NCBI RefSeq assembly: GCF_030272615.1
Contig: NC_081405.1
Span: forward strand, 574,275,252 to 574,339,251
Direction of reading: 5' to 3'
Source of the DNA: Cryptomeria japonica
Taxonomy: Eukaryota; Streptophyta; Pinopsida; Cupressales; Cupressaceae
DNA: 64,000 nt
The translations under genes and the position numbers were made by a program. The first letter of the stretch is position 1; every line of letters begins with the position of its first letter. The notes below the pieces were generated by a model. That model did no database searches. It was given only the letters and a program-made list of their open reading frames with translations, and had not been told where the DNA came from. Shown piece after piece: positions 1 to 12,450 of the stretch.

Positions 1-647
1 GAGAAGGAATTTCGCAATGGTATTGATAAGCATGACCACATCGACACTAACCTAATATCCATCAATTTATAATTCTGAATATATTATTTAAGACCATTCA
101 ATGATTGTAGATCAATGGTTGAAGTTTTATTTCAGCCCAATTTTTTTTAGCAAATGTAGTTCTCAAGAAAGTCTGTGGAATGGAGACACGTATCAAATCA
201 TAACCCCGCATCTTAACCTTGGTCCTCAATTACAACTAGTTAGTAGATTATGTGGATGGTCGATAATGTTTCACTGTCCTAATCAAAATATATTAATGTC
301 TTGTCACTAACATTCTCTAACTGTGATCCACTCAGCATGCACGACTTCCAATTTGGTAGTGGGATCGATGATATTACCAATTTTGCACACATGCATTTAT
401 GGGAAACATTTATAGAGAGATATGAAATATTTAAAAAAAATTAAAACTAAAAGGAATTAAGAGGGTTAGAGAAGGAATTACTATTTATAGATGATCTATG
501 CTTCTTTCTTCTTCAATTCACCTTTAAAATTGTGCTACTGGTTTAGGTCTTTAGGCTATATAATTTGATTTTTAGATTTTTGAAGATGTCTCCTATTCAG
601 TTGAGAAGCACATCTAAGGAGTACTAGTCAAAGATAAATCGCTCGTT
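1..647. other. AT-rich stretch, nothing identified
   Basis: No reading frame with a recognisable domain and no repeat structure was seen. It may be the far interior of the reverse-strand element whose primer site lies at 1282-1293, but nothing in the sequence proves it. Confidence 0.4.
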
Positions 648-1276
648 TTACTTTGTAAGGAGGTTGGGTTTTTTAAAACCGAGGTTGTGAGGATGGTGTC
701 GGGCCAAGATTTTTTGCAATAATGTTGATAGATATCGAGTTAAAATAGACATTACGTCCCATTTGTTGGTGTCTCTTCTGGATCTCGGAGGAGACAAGGT
801 GGATGTGTTGATGATGTTAAGGAAGATATTTAAAGAAGAATTCCTAGGGGATGATGTTAAAGTTGTCATCTTTGCATAAGTAGGGGTGTGGATCCCTTGG
901 GCAACTGATTTACACAAGCTTTTCCAGCTAGGCTGAAATTTGGCTAGGCAATCTTTTATTTTGAATTTAAATGTTGAGCAGTTGACATGACATAGGAAAT
1001 GGGGACGGATTGGTAGGGATTTACTTCAGAAATGTCTTCTCCTAGATGAATTTCTAGACTACGGATGGATTGATGAATTCTCAAAGCTTATCCTCTCTCA
1101 ATAATTCTACTTAGACGAAGGGGAAGATCCTTAGGGTTACCTAGTGTAGGAGCACCTTGCAGATTTTGATGACCATCTGAGAAATGAAGGCTCTTGGAAG
1201 ATTTTTTAGGTTCTTTGAACATTTTTTTATTTTAATATGGTCTTTGGAGACCACTCATTATGTTTTCATCAGCCAT
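648..1276 (-). pseudogene. decayed 5' coding remnant of a reverse-strand LTR retrotransposon
   Basis: Reading leftward from the primer binding site at 1293-1282, an ATG lies at 1276 and opens with MADENIMSGLQRP. Several partly open stretches follow, separated by stops; the longest (917-648) is 89 codons and rich in Thr, Ser and Leu. The position just behind a primer site is where gag should begin. I see no zinc knuckle and no diagnostic gag motif, so the assignment rests on position only. Confidence 0.35.
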
Positions 1277-1281
1277 GTAAG

Positions 1282-1293
1282 GCTTTGATACCA
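1282..1293 (-). promoter_or_regulatory. primer binding site, initiator tRNA-Met type (reverse strand)
   Basis: On the reverse strand this reads TGGTATCAAAGC, one base from the usual plant retrotransposon site TGGTATCAGAGC, which pairs with the 3' end of initiator tRNA-Met. It lies 4 bp from a CA/TG terminus at 1298-1299, the expected geometry for the inner end of a 5' LTR. It implies a reverse-strand element running toward position 1. Confidence 0.6.
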
Positions 1294-1297
1294 TTTT

Positions 1298-2738
1298 TGT
1301 AGTGTGCACTCCCTTGGACCTATTTGGTCAACCATGGTAACATGACATCCAAAATGCCTACATGAGACAAGAAATGTATTTTGGATTATATGTGGCCTAT
1401 TTTTAAGGTTTATGATGTGTTATAGTAGGTCTTATAGGTAAAATTCATAATTTTCAAGTTTGTGCAAAGTTGTCAAGTTGAATGATGACTTTTGTTGTCA
1501 AAATGTAACTAACCTCCCTCCAATGGCTAACTAATTCAAATTTTTATTGAAGTTAATTGAGGAGGTTGGAGAAACCTTTTTTAATGCCTTGGAGGTCGAA
1601 GGTAAAATTTGATGATGAAGTTTGGATGTAATTTGGTGATCAGATACAATAAACACTTAGAAATTTCCTTAAATCTATTGTAATAGTGCCTTGTATGGAC
1701 TCCATGTGTAGTCTAAGTCATTGATTTGAATAGGAATATGTGTTGATTATATTTTTATTTTTATTTTATTGAAAAATGTTGAATAACAAGGAAGATATCT
1801 ATGTTTTTGTAACAGGTGGCCTAAAAAACCTTCTAAAACTAGGGTTTTTAAAGAAATGCTCTCTTAACCCCACATTCCTTGAGCCAAATTGGCTCAAAAT
1901 TTGAGGAATGGTAGGGGAGACAATTTAATTTAATATTATTTAGTTTTTAAAGTGGTCTGCTGAGTTGGTTTAGTTTGGGATCATGTCCTAGGCTAGGCAT
2001 CCTCATGTGACTAGCCCGTTTTGACTACTAAAGTTGGTGCATGGATAAAAATATGAATGATGGAACCTATTTGACTATGTATTTTTTGTTTTGGGATGTT
2101 TTCAGACCTTCTACAACTATTGGTGTCATTTTATTAGGCCATGGGAGTGTGGTTGCTTTGTAAAAGTGGCCTAAAAGCCATTTTAGCCCTCCTGTAGCAA
2201 CAATATTTGACATAGCAAATGCAAGATTTGGGTTTTGAGTTTTGGAAATGTTTTGTGTCATCATTGGAGGTTTCCAAAAGTTTCAATATTCTATGGTATC
2301 CTTAGGAATATTTATGAGTTCTACCCCAATAGTTCAAAATAGGGCTACTAAGAGTAGGCGTTAGTAGCAGGCTGATTATCCTTATTGATCTGCACACACA
2401 AAGAAGGTGTTATTTTTCTTGTTAATAGTTCTCCTTGAGTTGGTAAAGTGGTACTATAGGATACACACCTATTTCCAATGTTGGTTGAGTTGTAAACCAA
2501 GTAGCCATAGGTGGCAAGAGGAGAGTTGGTATTAAGAATAGTCTTGATGTGAGAATTTTTATCTCCATGAGTTGTTCATGTACATAGCGGGTTCCCACTA
2601 AGAAAGGGGGAGTGTAGAGGAGTCCTTTCATGTTGCTCTTGGACTATCCAAGAATACATGAGAATGTTGAGATCTTAGTTGAGGGTTTTGTGGATTGAGT
2701 TTGTGTGAGAAGCCTTTGTTCCTTGGGGCTCTGCATCA
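1298..2738. repeat. putative LTR sequence between two divergent primer sites
   Basis: This ORF-poor segment begins with TG next to the reverse primer site (1282-1293) and ends with CA just before the forward primer site (2742-2752). It may be one LTR, or two abutting LTRs of elements in opposite orientation. I could not find a second copy in the window, so the LTR ends are provisional. Confidence 0.4.
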
Positions 2739-2741
2739 TAT

Positions 2742-2752
2742 TGGTATCAGAG
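2742..2752 (+). promoter_or_regulatory. primer binding site, initiator tRNA-Met type
   Basis: TGGTATCAGAG matches the standard plant LTR-retrotransposon primer site for initiator tRNA-Met. It is preceded by a plausible LTR end (…GCTCTGCATCA) and followed about 35 bp later by the gag reading frame. Confidence 0.75.
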
Positions 2753-2786
2753 AAAGTCTGATAATTGGGAGGATATATTTTGGTGT

Positions 2787-4180
2787 ATGTTAGTAGAAGA
2801 GATCCAAGAAGAGGCTGGCATAATGCCTCCAAAGGGAATGTTTGTAGAGGTGGCTAAGAAATTCCAAGAGATGGAAGAGATGATCAAGACCAACGTCAAA
2901 GAGGCACTCAAGGTTGAACTAAAGGCATTGAAGAAAGGAAAATGGCCAAGTGAGGAGATGAGTGAAGAAGCGGAACAAGAGGATGAAGAAGAAGAGCCCC
3001 CAAGGAAAGAGTTAAAGATACTTGTTTATTAGAGGCCATTCCTTGAAGCCCTCAAAACAATATGTAAAGACTCTTTAGATGCCAAGATGGAGATTCCAAC
3101 CTATAGTGGGAAGATGAATGCTAAATAACTTGTATATTGGATAGATGCCTTGAATAATTATTTTGAGTACAAGAAAGTGGTTGAGATGAAGAAGGTGAAG
3201 TTTGCAAAGACCAGGCTAAAGGGTGCTGCCTTAACCTAGTGGAGCTACACTCAAGGTGATAGGGTTAACATGGGAAAGAGTATGATTCATTCTTGGGAAA
3301 AGATGGTGTCCAAACTCAAGGACCAATTCATGCCTACTGATTATGAGGTGCAACTATATAGGAGAATACAAAACCTAAAATAGAAGGATTTGGATGTGGC
3401 TTCCTACACAGAGGAATTTCACAAATTGAATTTGAGATTAGGCACCGTGAAGATGAAAAGGAAAAGGTTGGTAGGTACTTGAATGGGCTCAAGTTCAACA
3501 TTCAAGATGCAATGAGACTAAGGACTACTAAAACAATAGATGAATGCTATCAAATGGCTTTGAAGACTGAAGATAAGTTCAGAAGAAAAGGTAAACAACA
3601 TAGTAGAGGAAGAGGAGGCAAGAATTTTAGAGGAAATGGAAATTTTGGGGGAAGAGGACAATCTCAGAAACCCCTAGGTGAGTCTAGCCAGCAAGAACAA
3701 AGAGAAGACTCAGGTTCAAGAGGAGGATTTAGAGGAAGAAGACCCAATGGAAGGAGTATATTTGGTGGACCAAGGAGAGGTCCTAGTTTTTTCACAGGGA
3801 GATGCTTCAATTGCAACCAAGTAGGACACACTGAAGGCAAATTTCCCAAGAAAGACTCAAACTCTCATGGAGGAGAGAGAAGGAACTAGCTAATTCAAGA
3901 AGATGATTGCCAAAGTGTCAATTCTCTAATTGGAAGTGCAGCCCCAACCTATGATGGAGAAATCTTGATGATGAGGATAACCATGTTTAAGGTACCTCAA
4001 GTGAAAGAACCCCCTCAAAGGAAGACAATATTCAGAACCATGTGCAAGGCCTATAGTAAGTTATGCAAGGTAATTGTTGATTCGGGTTCTACTAAAAATT
4101 TGGTTCCATAGAGATGGTAGACAAAGTGAAGTTGAAAATTTTACCTCATGCTAACCCTTACAAGGTGTCATGGTTGAGTT
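2787..4180 (+). pseudogene. Ty3/Gypsy gag and start of protease, broken and truncated
   Basis: Gag would form the particle and bind genomic RNA. After an acidic N-terminal part (coiled-coil-like, to ~3030) comes the core gag region (3033-3580), with the retrotransposon-gag pattern of helices (…YWIDALNNYFEY…, …LYRRIQNL…). An Arg/Gly-rich tail follows, then a zinc knuckle at ~3800-3850 that reads CX2CX4HX4 but ends in Phe where the last Cys should be. The frame continues through a stop into a protease start with the active-site motif VDSGSTKN at ~4078. Stops at 3030, ~3126 and ~3237 and a frameshift near 3440-3480 make it dead; one stop replaces a Trp (TGG to TAG). The coding sequence stops making sense near 4180, with no RT or integrase after it. 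The knuckle and single PR motif fit a chromovirus-like Gypsy element. Confidence 0.8.
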
Positions 4181-5428
4181 AGGGGCATGTTGGTTCTGAA
4201 ATCAACAGATTCTAGATCCTTGAGAAATAGCCACTGACTCAAAAACAAACTTAGGATTGGTTTTGGCAAATGAGCAAGATTCAACACCAAGGCTACAATC
4301 TTCTACTCTTCAGGCTCTGCAGGACCTAGGTGGGTATCCTTGTTGCAATGTTTCACAATATTTCAACTATACATGGACATATATTGCAGTGTATAGTAGA
4401 TTCTTTCAATGATAATATACTAAGGAAAAGTATGATATACTACAAATTCTAGCTTGAACCTTAGTTTGTACTACTTTGCATGTATTGAAAATTGGTTCTT
4501 ATCTATTCTACTCCTAATGCAAAAAAACTAGAAAATGAAATATAAAAGGTGAAATAAGAATGTTGAAATAATCCTAAAACCCAGAAAAGTATGACCACTG
4601 CCTGTTCAGGGAGATACAGAGTCAAATAATAAGTTTAAAGATAGAAAATATCAAACTATTAGTATTAGCATCCAAGCACTAAGCATTCAAGACTTGCTTA
4701 AATTCTCAGACAAAATATATTCACAACCTCCTCACAAAACATTTCATACAAATGTTGTTATATTCAAGACAAAATTTAATTCATTTACTTGAAATGAAAC
4801 CCATCAAGGCATACACATTCTCCATTAGAGAAGACAAATTGAACATGTCCTCAACATAAAAATTCATACAACATCATACAACAAATTTGAGAGAGAAAAA
4901 TGAATGTCCTTTTTTATTGATTTTTAGAATAAAATGATACATTCATGACAAATTATTGTGCTAAAAATCTAAAAAAGACTATCTATCATAATATTGCTTT
5001 AAAGCTATCCTAGTACATACTAACAAAAATTTTAGAATTAAAATTGTTCTTCTTGGCCCTGAATTCCCTTTTATAACACAAGGGAGCAAAAGAAGCCTCA
5101 GGACAAGAAGACACATGTCAAAAGTACAAGTCATTACAATTCAGCCGAAGTCATCTTTGTCCTTGCTAACATGCATGCACATCTCTTTATTGCAGTAAAT
5201 TTGGGGGGTACTGAGAAGGCATCATTCTAGAAACTTTTGGCCGAAGGTCTACAAAACTATCCCTTCATTGGTACATTGACACATGCTTTTGTCAGGATCT
5301 AAAGTACACCTTGGTGCCTGGTAGTAAGTAACTTGGAGAACGGTCCTTGAGGATTGAATGCTTGGGCCAGTCCTCCTCAAAATTAGCACCCTTCACAAAA
5401 ATTAAAGGAACAAAATAGGAGAAATAGA
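4181..5428. other. AT-rich intergenic or decayed LTR/UTR sequence
   Basis: No coding pattern or domain seen. It lies between the truncated gag-protease at its left and the reverse-strand unknown gene at its right. It could hold the 3' end or LTR of either element, but I found no matching second copy or clear polypurine tract. Confidence 0.35.
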
Positions 5429-8400
5429 CTAGTCTTCTCCCTCTTCAGCCTTCTCTTCTTCCAAGGAGCAATATCTTTTATGTAGGGCTTCAATTTCGCC
5501 CAATGGCCAAGTAAAATCCCTCAAACTCTGCAACCTATTTATTGCTTCCTTTGTTCTATGGGCTGGCAGAGTTATGGTGTCCAAAGTAAATCTACAGTAC
5601 ATGAAATATACCTCCATGATTTTATCAATGATATTAAAGTATGAGTCACTTTGGGCCAGATCAGTAGCTAAGGAAATCAAAATTGCATTTATGGAATCTT
5701 GGAAACCTTGCTTCCACTCCTCTAAGCTCTTGATCTATCCTTCACCTATCAAAATTATGGGGATGTCCCACTTCTTCAAACCTTGGAAAGAATCAATCAT
5801 TTTAATCAATGTCCTTTTCTCATCTTCAATGTTTGGCAATTTGTTGGTTAATAAATTGAATATTTTCCAAGTTAACCCTACAAATTGGGGTGGAGAGGCC
5901 ATTTTCTTGATTGCCAGGATAACTTCTTTTAAATATTGACCTTTTGGCATCCAAGTAGCTAGCCCTGATTGGCTGAAAAAATGAAAGAATTTACTTCAGC
6001 TGGCTGAGGAGCTGTGAAGTCAAAGAATATGAGGTGTGCACCTAGGTCAATTTTTCAATAAATTTATTTGCCACCTTCAAAATTGAAGCCTTTCTGATTT
6101 CAAACTTATTATTCTTAGCTTCATCCTTGACTCTCTGTAACTCTTTATTCATTCTTTCCAATTCTTCAAGCCTAATTCCTCTTGAAGAATCTGCAGTCAC
6201 CTTCTTTATTTGCTCCTTCAATGCACAATTTTCAATGAATAATTTGTTGTAATTGGCATTGAATGCCACATGCATATCCTTTAATTTCAAATATTTTTGC
6301 TCAAGATCAAACTGGTCTGTATGTGAGGTGATTGCCACGACCTTTGATGCAATAGCATCTTCAAGGGTCTTGATTATTGCATCCCCTATCCTTTGTTGTC
6401 CACCTTGTAGAATCATAGGCTTCTGGACATTAGGGGCCTTTAACCATAGAGAAAAATCCTTTAGGCCTATGCTCACCCTAGGCCCATGATCTTTGAACTC
6501 TTGCAAAATTGGGGTCCTTCTACCCCATAATCTAGTCTAACAAAAATATTTTCTTAAAGTCCCAGTCAGGGACAAGAAGCATGCCACTATTTCTAATCAT
6601 TTCCCTGCCTTCCTCAAGGGTGCATCTGAAACTATTCCTCTCAAAAAAAAAAATTTCCTCATTAGATAAATCCTTCAATTTTTCCCTTATCCAAAATGAT
6701 TTAGACTTTGGAGAGTTCACAAAACTATCATCTGCTATAAAATTCTTTGGGGCAATGATCCTTTCATCATCTGCTTCCTCAACAAAAATTGTACTCAGGA
6801 TAATGGCTCTATCTGAGTCATTTAGGACCTCAGCAGCCTCATCTTCATGTAATGTTTCTCGAGGGGGAGAAGGTGGTGACACACTAGTATCAAAATCCAC
6901 CTATACATATACAAAATATGACATTTTTTCCTTTCCCTTTTCAACTCTCCTGACCTACCCAGAAATGCTAGGAGATGCTCTTTCAATTGTCACTATATGC
7001 CCCTTCACCTTGTATACTATAGGGATATGGTCTATAGGCCTTGTTTCAAATTTAACCCCTTTGTCCTTGGCATCCCTGCCCTCCATTTCCATCTTTATTA
7101 TATCATCTTCCTTTCTTAGCATGAAAGACATCCTGGAAAAATCAGCCTGGAATTCCCTGTAAAATCCTTCATAATTGGTATCCTCTTGCTTTCTCTCTCG
7201 TTCAAGCTTCTTCATGAGCTACCATTTTTTCTATGCTATTATGCTTTAGTAGAGTGAGAATTTCTTATTAAATCCTCTCGCTCATCAAAAGAATGAAAAT
7301 ACCCCTTCTCTTTTATCTTGTTCACTCTAAGGTCATTTATGCATCCCTCAGGATCAAAATATCGAGCTTGAGAAACTTTCAACCTGTAATTATTCACTAT
7401 AAAATACTCAACCTTTTACAGGGCATCACATCCTACAATGAATTCTTCAAAATTGATCACCCTAGGGAGGAGTCTTCCTTTCTTGTCTGTTGGTATTTGT
7501 GTCCTCTCCATCCACATTAATTTCCAAATTAATTCAATTAATGCTAGCCTAAGAGAGATAAAAAGTGGCGAAACATGGGGTGCTTTCTCACACCCGTATA
7601 CCTTGATAATATTGCACTTGCCATACAAAAATAAATATCCAAAATTATGGATGAAAGCCCCCTTTGGGTACACCATTCCTTCACCCTTACATCTCCTTAT
7701 CATCAAAATTTAAATAATATTCTTTGCAATCCTAGGCAACCTTACTCCAAGCCTTGACAATACCTTTGTGACAAAATGATCAAAGAAGACAGAGTAACTG
7801 CCAAACCTGAATCGTTTGTCCCACACTTGGGTCCATCTCTATATTGGCCATGGAAGGCCTATGTCTTGATCATTTGTGCTTATTTCTAATTCTGGACCCT
7901 AATAAGCCCTGTTCTAATAAAGAATCATATGACACAATAAATAATAGTGCATAAATTTCAGCTTCTTTTTTTTATTTCTTGCTTCCATTATTCCCTCATG
8001 AAGCTTATCATGAATAATAGTTGCAAAATCATACAGCTCATTTATTGAGGGGTCCTTGATATTGATGGAAATCATCATGAAATTCATGGGCATTTGAGTA
8101 AGCCTACAATCAACTCCAAGAACCTTCCATAATGCATAGTACTTCTTAACAAAATAGGGCTCAAAACAAACTAATCTAAAAGGCTCCCTCTCAGATGGCA
8201 GGACATAATTTTGTGAATTTTTGAAAATTTTCCTCATGAAATGAGTAAAAAATTACTTTCTATACTTTTCCTTTTTGTACAGGTAATTCCTTTCTAGATT
8301 ACTTCTGTTTATTTCCTTGAGGGTAGACTTGTCCAAGCCAAAACAATTGACAATAGCTCTATGCAAAATATTTGATAGGAGATAGCCATCTTCTGATCTT

Positions 8401-9440
8401 ACAGTCCTCCTTGGGGCATCATAGGCAATAGCTAGCTCTCTTATTAGCATTGGTTATATAAAAACATTTGAAACTACCAGCTTCCCCAAGTTCAGTATCC
8501 AAGGATTCAACACTAGGACAAGTTTATCCCTATTTCCATAAAAAGAGTAATATACATCCCACCCTCTCTCTTTTGTATTTGCATATCTGCATCCTACCTC
8601 TTTGTCATTAAAGGCAATTCTAATTTTTTCATTCATAGAGGACCCCTCAAACAATTCTAAAAGTTCCTAATGGAGTATTCTTCTTTGTCTAGTCAAACTC
8701 TTTGTAGCTTCATCTAATCTTTTGTCAATTTCATGTTGCAATTCCTATGGAGTCTTTGCAGGAGCAAGAGGCGTAGTTGGCACTATTTCTGGTTGCTCTT
8801 CTTGAGTTGATGTCTCCCCTTTAGATTCTTTTCTAGGTCTCTTAGGGGTTTTGGGAGTTGGCCCTTTTTACAAGAGTCATTTCCTTCACTAGCATTTTCG
8901 CAGGAGTAGTTTCCTTCTTTGTAGGGGCAGTTTCCTTTAGTTTCTCAGTAGGGTTGTCCTTCTTTGGGGCTTGCTCCTGAGGAATTGGGGTTTCCTCAAT
9001 GGGTGGGTTTCCAGTTTAAAGGGAATTTTTATGAAGGAGGATGGGCTTAAATGGTAGGTTCTTCAATGGAATCCTTTTGGGTAACACTTCTCCTCTTTTG
9101 AATTGGTTTCCTAGCTTTAGGAGGAGCGACATGATCATCTCAAGACTCAATGTTAGAAACAATAGTGATAGTCTTTTGAACTATCCTTTTCTTTCTCTCA
9201 CAAAATTTTCCTTAGGAGGGGAGATTGATTTGGCCTCTTTATACATTTGTGGGGCAGATTGAGTGATTGGTTCAGCAGGAATGTTTGCAATTACTGGCAT
9301 GGGCGGAATTGCATCAAGGAGAATGAAATGGGTAATCTTTGGCATTGGAGAGCTAGTGCAAGCTTTAGGGGTATTCTCAGTAGTGGGAGTAGAAAATTAC
9401 TTGAAAGGGGAGGCCATTCTAATTTTAACATGAAGGAGAG
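5429..9440 (-). pseudogene. long decayed coding sequence of unknown family
   Basis: Reverse-strand open stretches follow each other closely from ~9440 to 5429. Between 8654 and 7416 they share one frame and are separated only by single stops (8654-8454, 8450-8253, 8237-7914, 7706-7416). They then shift frame for 7215-6955 and 6900-6532, again for 6506-6042, and again for 5950-5735 and 5680-5429. Read together they give roughly 1,200 residues. The first part (9440-8700) is Pro/Lys/Ser-rich and low complexity. The middle (8650-7400) is a globular-looking region rich in aromatic residues (motifs such as GWDVYYSFYGNRDK, YPKGAFIHNFGYLFLYGK). The 6506-6042 part is strongly helical and coiled-coil-like (LEELERMNKELQRVKDE). 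No RT, integrase, gag or PMD motif was found. It lies downstream of, and in the same direction as, the Gypsy pol at 11.3-16 kb, so it may be an extra 3' ORF of that element. An env-like or captured host gene are alternatives. Confidence 0.5.
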
Positions 9441-9903
9441 AATTGAAAACTAAGCACAGACACAAACCATAAAGACTCTAGGGCACACAAAAAGCTCTGC
9501 ATATCACAGCTATAATAGCCTAGAAAATGCACAAGGATGGTGAATAATTAACTTACTGGTTTTCCTTTCTAGGTTGAATTTGCCAGAGGGCATGTTGCTT
9601 TTCTTAAATTCACTCCTCTTCTTGCTCAAGGATGCTCTGAATTCTTCTTTGGATGCAAGGTATGAAAAAAAATCGATGAATTTCTCTTTTATTAAGATGC
9701 TAATAATTCTTTCGTGTTAGACAGAGCAAATTGCTAGTGCCAAGTTTGAATTTAATCCATTGATTAGGAAATGAATGGTCGAGATTGCCTTTGACAACCT
9801 TCAAATGATGACATGACATTTATTAGACTGTCTTGGCCACCTCATATTTTTCAAAATTCATTTCATTTGAACCTTCTTTATGATTTTGTGTCATTCACCA
9901 TCT

Positions 9904-10860
9904 ATGCGGGATAAGCCTTCCTCAGATGTCTCTCTATTTCCTTATCTCACACCACCTTTTACTATCTTGACAATCCTCATGGGATAAGGTTTTCCATGTA
10001 TTTACCTTTGTTTTCTATCCCACGACACCCATAAGCATTCCTCTCACCCTCGCAGGATAAGGCCTTGCCATCTTTTCTTTATTGACACACCTTCATCCTT
10101 ATCTCACAGCACATTTGTCAATGTTGTCCCTTCTTGTGGGATAATGCCCTTGTATATCCTCTGAGTATCATCTTATCCTGCATTGCTCATAACTCCCCAT
10201 TATCTCCCTCTTGAAGGTGCATTCCTTGTATCTTTTTCTTCATGTGAGATAACCCTCTTAATCTTTTCCTCTCTTATCCCGCAATCCATCTCTTATCTCG
10301 ATGGGAACGCACGAGATAAGAGATCCTATCGATCTTACCTCGTAATCCATATCTTGCAACCATCACTTAGTAGAAGAAATCCCTCGTGGGATAAGGTTCT
10401 TTTCATTTACCGTGTTACCTCTTATCCCACACCACCTTTGCATCAGCCCATAAACATTGTGGGATAACTTTACCTTATAACTCTGAGCTGTTTCTTGTCC
10501 CATGTGCCTATCTAGGCATTTTAAAACCATCATGAGATAAGACTTTCCTCTCTTCTTCCTTATCTTTACTTATCTCGCATGCTCACATTCCATAGTGAGA
10601 ACTGCTACCATATTTGTGAACATTCCTTATCCCACGTGAACCTTTTGTTATCTTTGTCTCCTTCTTATCCCATAGGGCTTAATCACGACTTCAAAATCAT
10701 CACGGGATAAGTCTTTGATCTTTAAGCTTTGTGAATCCTTTATCGCGTGCGGTCGAGACCTCTCACTGAAAAGCCTGCGAGATAACATTTCTTTGTGTTT
10801 CCTTTGGTACACTTATCTTACACAACTATGAAACCAAAGCGGGAACTTAAGTGGATTATT
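9904..10860. repeat. array of TTATCCC-type motif in both orientations
   Basis: About 25 copies of a ~10-bp motif recur over 950 bp, spaced roughly 15-60 bp apart. It appears as TTATCCCRCA-like sequence (e.g. near 10274, 10430, 10628) and as its reverse complement TGYGGGATAA (e.g. near 9905, 9978, 10135, 10384, 10459, 10700). The two orientations are intermixed, often alternating. Variants mostly differ at CG to CA/TG or CCC to CTC. No reading frame explains it. It lies between Gypsy pol and the unknown gene at 5.4-9.4 kb. Confidence 0.7.
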
Positions 10861-11324
10861 TTTAGTATGTGGAGAGTAACCAAGGGTAAAGTGATGATGC
10901 ACAGGGGCCTTCCTAGGGAATTTTTAGTAGAATAAAAAATTAAAGCGACAACTCAGGCGATAACTCCTAGCATGGGGCCGGTGAACAATCGATAAAGGAC
11001 CCTTTTTTATGACAACTTAAAACTAGGTCACCGATAGATATAAGTCAACTGTAGAATGTAACATTGCCTAGGGGAACAAAGACAAAACCTTAAAAAATTT
11101 AAAACCTTTTGTAAAAACCCTAAACCCTAAGCTCCAACACATAAGCAGGGCACAAATAAAGATCAATTTTAAAATCTTCCAATAGTGTCTCTAGCTAGGG
11201 GACATTTGACCACTGCATTAAAATGAGAATCCTAATCTCTAGGAGAACAGGTGAATCAAAAAACACAAGAATATTTACAAAACCCTAATCTAACCTATAT
11301 ACAAATCCTAAACCTATTGTGCAT
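10861..11324. other. 3' flank of reverse-strand Gypsy pol, no gene
   Basis: No domain seen. A short telomere-like run (two AAACCCTAA units near 11115-11130) occurs here; it is too short to be an interstitial telomere array and matches a common plant promoter telo-box. Confidence 0.4.
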
Positions 11325-12450
11325 GGAAAAGATCAAGAAAACAAATGCTTAAGGAACTGTCCATGCATTTGTAGTTCCTACATTTCACCATTCATATCAG
11401 TGAGGAAGTATGAATCCTCATCATTCTTCTCTGTGACAATAAATAGCCCCAACAACAAGGATTCAAATTTTCCATGCTTCCCTTTATCTTGGGCTCTAGC
11501 ATTCTAGAGCAGTACTAGATCATTAATCTCAAATTTTCTTTTTGATGCCTTTTTGTCAAATACGTGCTTACTTTTTTGTTGCAACCTTAGGTTCTTCCTA
11601 TGAGCATCTTCTCTTCTTTCATCCAATTTTGCAAGTGTATCCATTCTTTCTTACAGTGGATTTGATATTTCCTCGTTATTTTCATGTATGAACTTGTACA
11701 CAAGAAACAAATTGTTTATGGGAATCCTTGCTTTAGATCCATATACTAGCTCAAAAAGAGATGTTCCTATAGTCTTCTTAACAATGATCCTATCTGCCCA
11801 TAGTTCCATTTTCAACTTGGAATCCCAAGCTCTCTTGTTTCCCAAGTGTTCTCTTGATGATCTTGATGATATTCTTTTTGCTGGACTCAACTTCCCCATT
11901 TCCTTGTGGATGGTATGGAGATGCATACGAGATTCTTATCCTATATGATTTACAAAATTCTGTGAACTCCTCAGATCCAAAGCACATGGAATTGTCCATG
12001 ATGATTCTTACTAGTACTCCAAATTTGGTCACAACATTGTTTAGCAAGAAGTCAATAACCACTTTACTGGTTGCTTGTTTTGTGGGGATAGCTTCCACCA
12101 GCTTAGTAAAATAGTTTGTAGAAACCAATATCCATTTATATCCACCACTAGACTTCTCAATGATTTCTCCAATAAAATCAATACCCCACTGATGAAAAGG
12201 GGTTTCTACTTAGATAGGCACAAGAGGTAGTGCTCCAACATATTTTCGCTTACACGAGAACCTCTGGCAAGGCTCACACCTTCTTACAAAGGTGTGTGCA
12301 TCCTTAAATAAAGATGGCTAAAAATAGCCTGCCCTTAATACCTTGTGAGCTGTGGTATTTGCTGTAAAATTTCCTCCACATACCCCATCATGCATTCCTA
12401 TTAACATAAGCTGAGCCTGTTATTCATTTGTAATATAGGTCTATGATAGT
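11325..12450 (-). pseudogene. Ty3/Gypsy integrase (reverse strand), broken
   Basis: Integrase inserts element cDNA into host DNA. Reading leftward, an HHCC zinc-binding region comes first (…CGGNFTANTTAHKVLRAGYF…CEPCQRF, ~12400-12250). The catalytic core follows: GIDFIGEI (first Asp, ~12175), an IMDNSMCF motif (second Asp) and GNGEVESSKKN (Glu, ~11890). The C-terminal part (…ARAQDKGKHGKFESLLLG…, ~11530-11430) is of the non-chromodomain type and ends near 11325. Several stops and frame changes disrupt it; the best open part is 12128-11790. It belongs with the RT, RNase H and protease segments to its right. Confidence 0.82.

Noticed and set aside
6581-7162. 193-codon open frame on the + strand
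   Set aside because: It lies opposite the reverse-strand unknown gene, whose frames around it are consistent with each other. The + frame has no domain and its composition is what a reverse complement of coding sequence gives.
9904-10860. CRISPR-like array
   Set aside because: Words are only ~10 bp, occur in both orientations and have irregular spacing, in a clearly plant-derived sequence.
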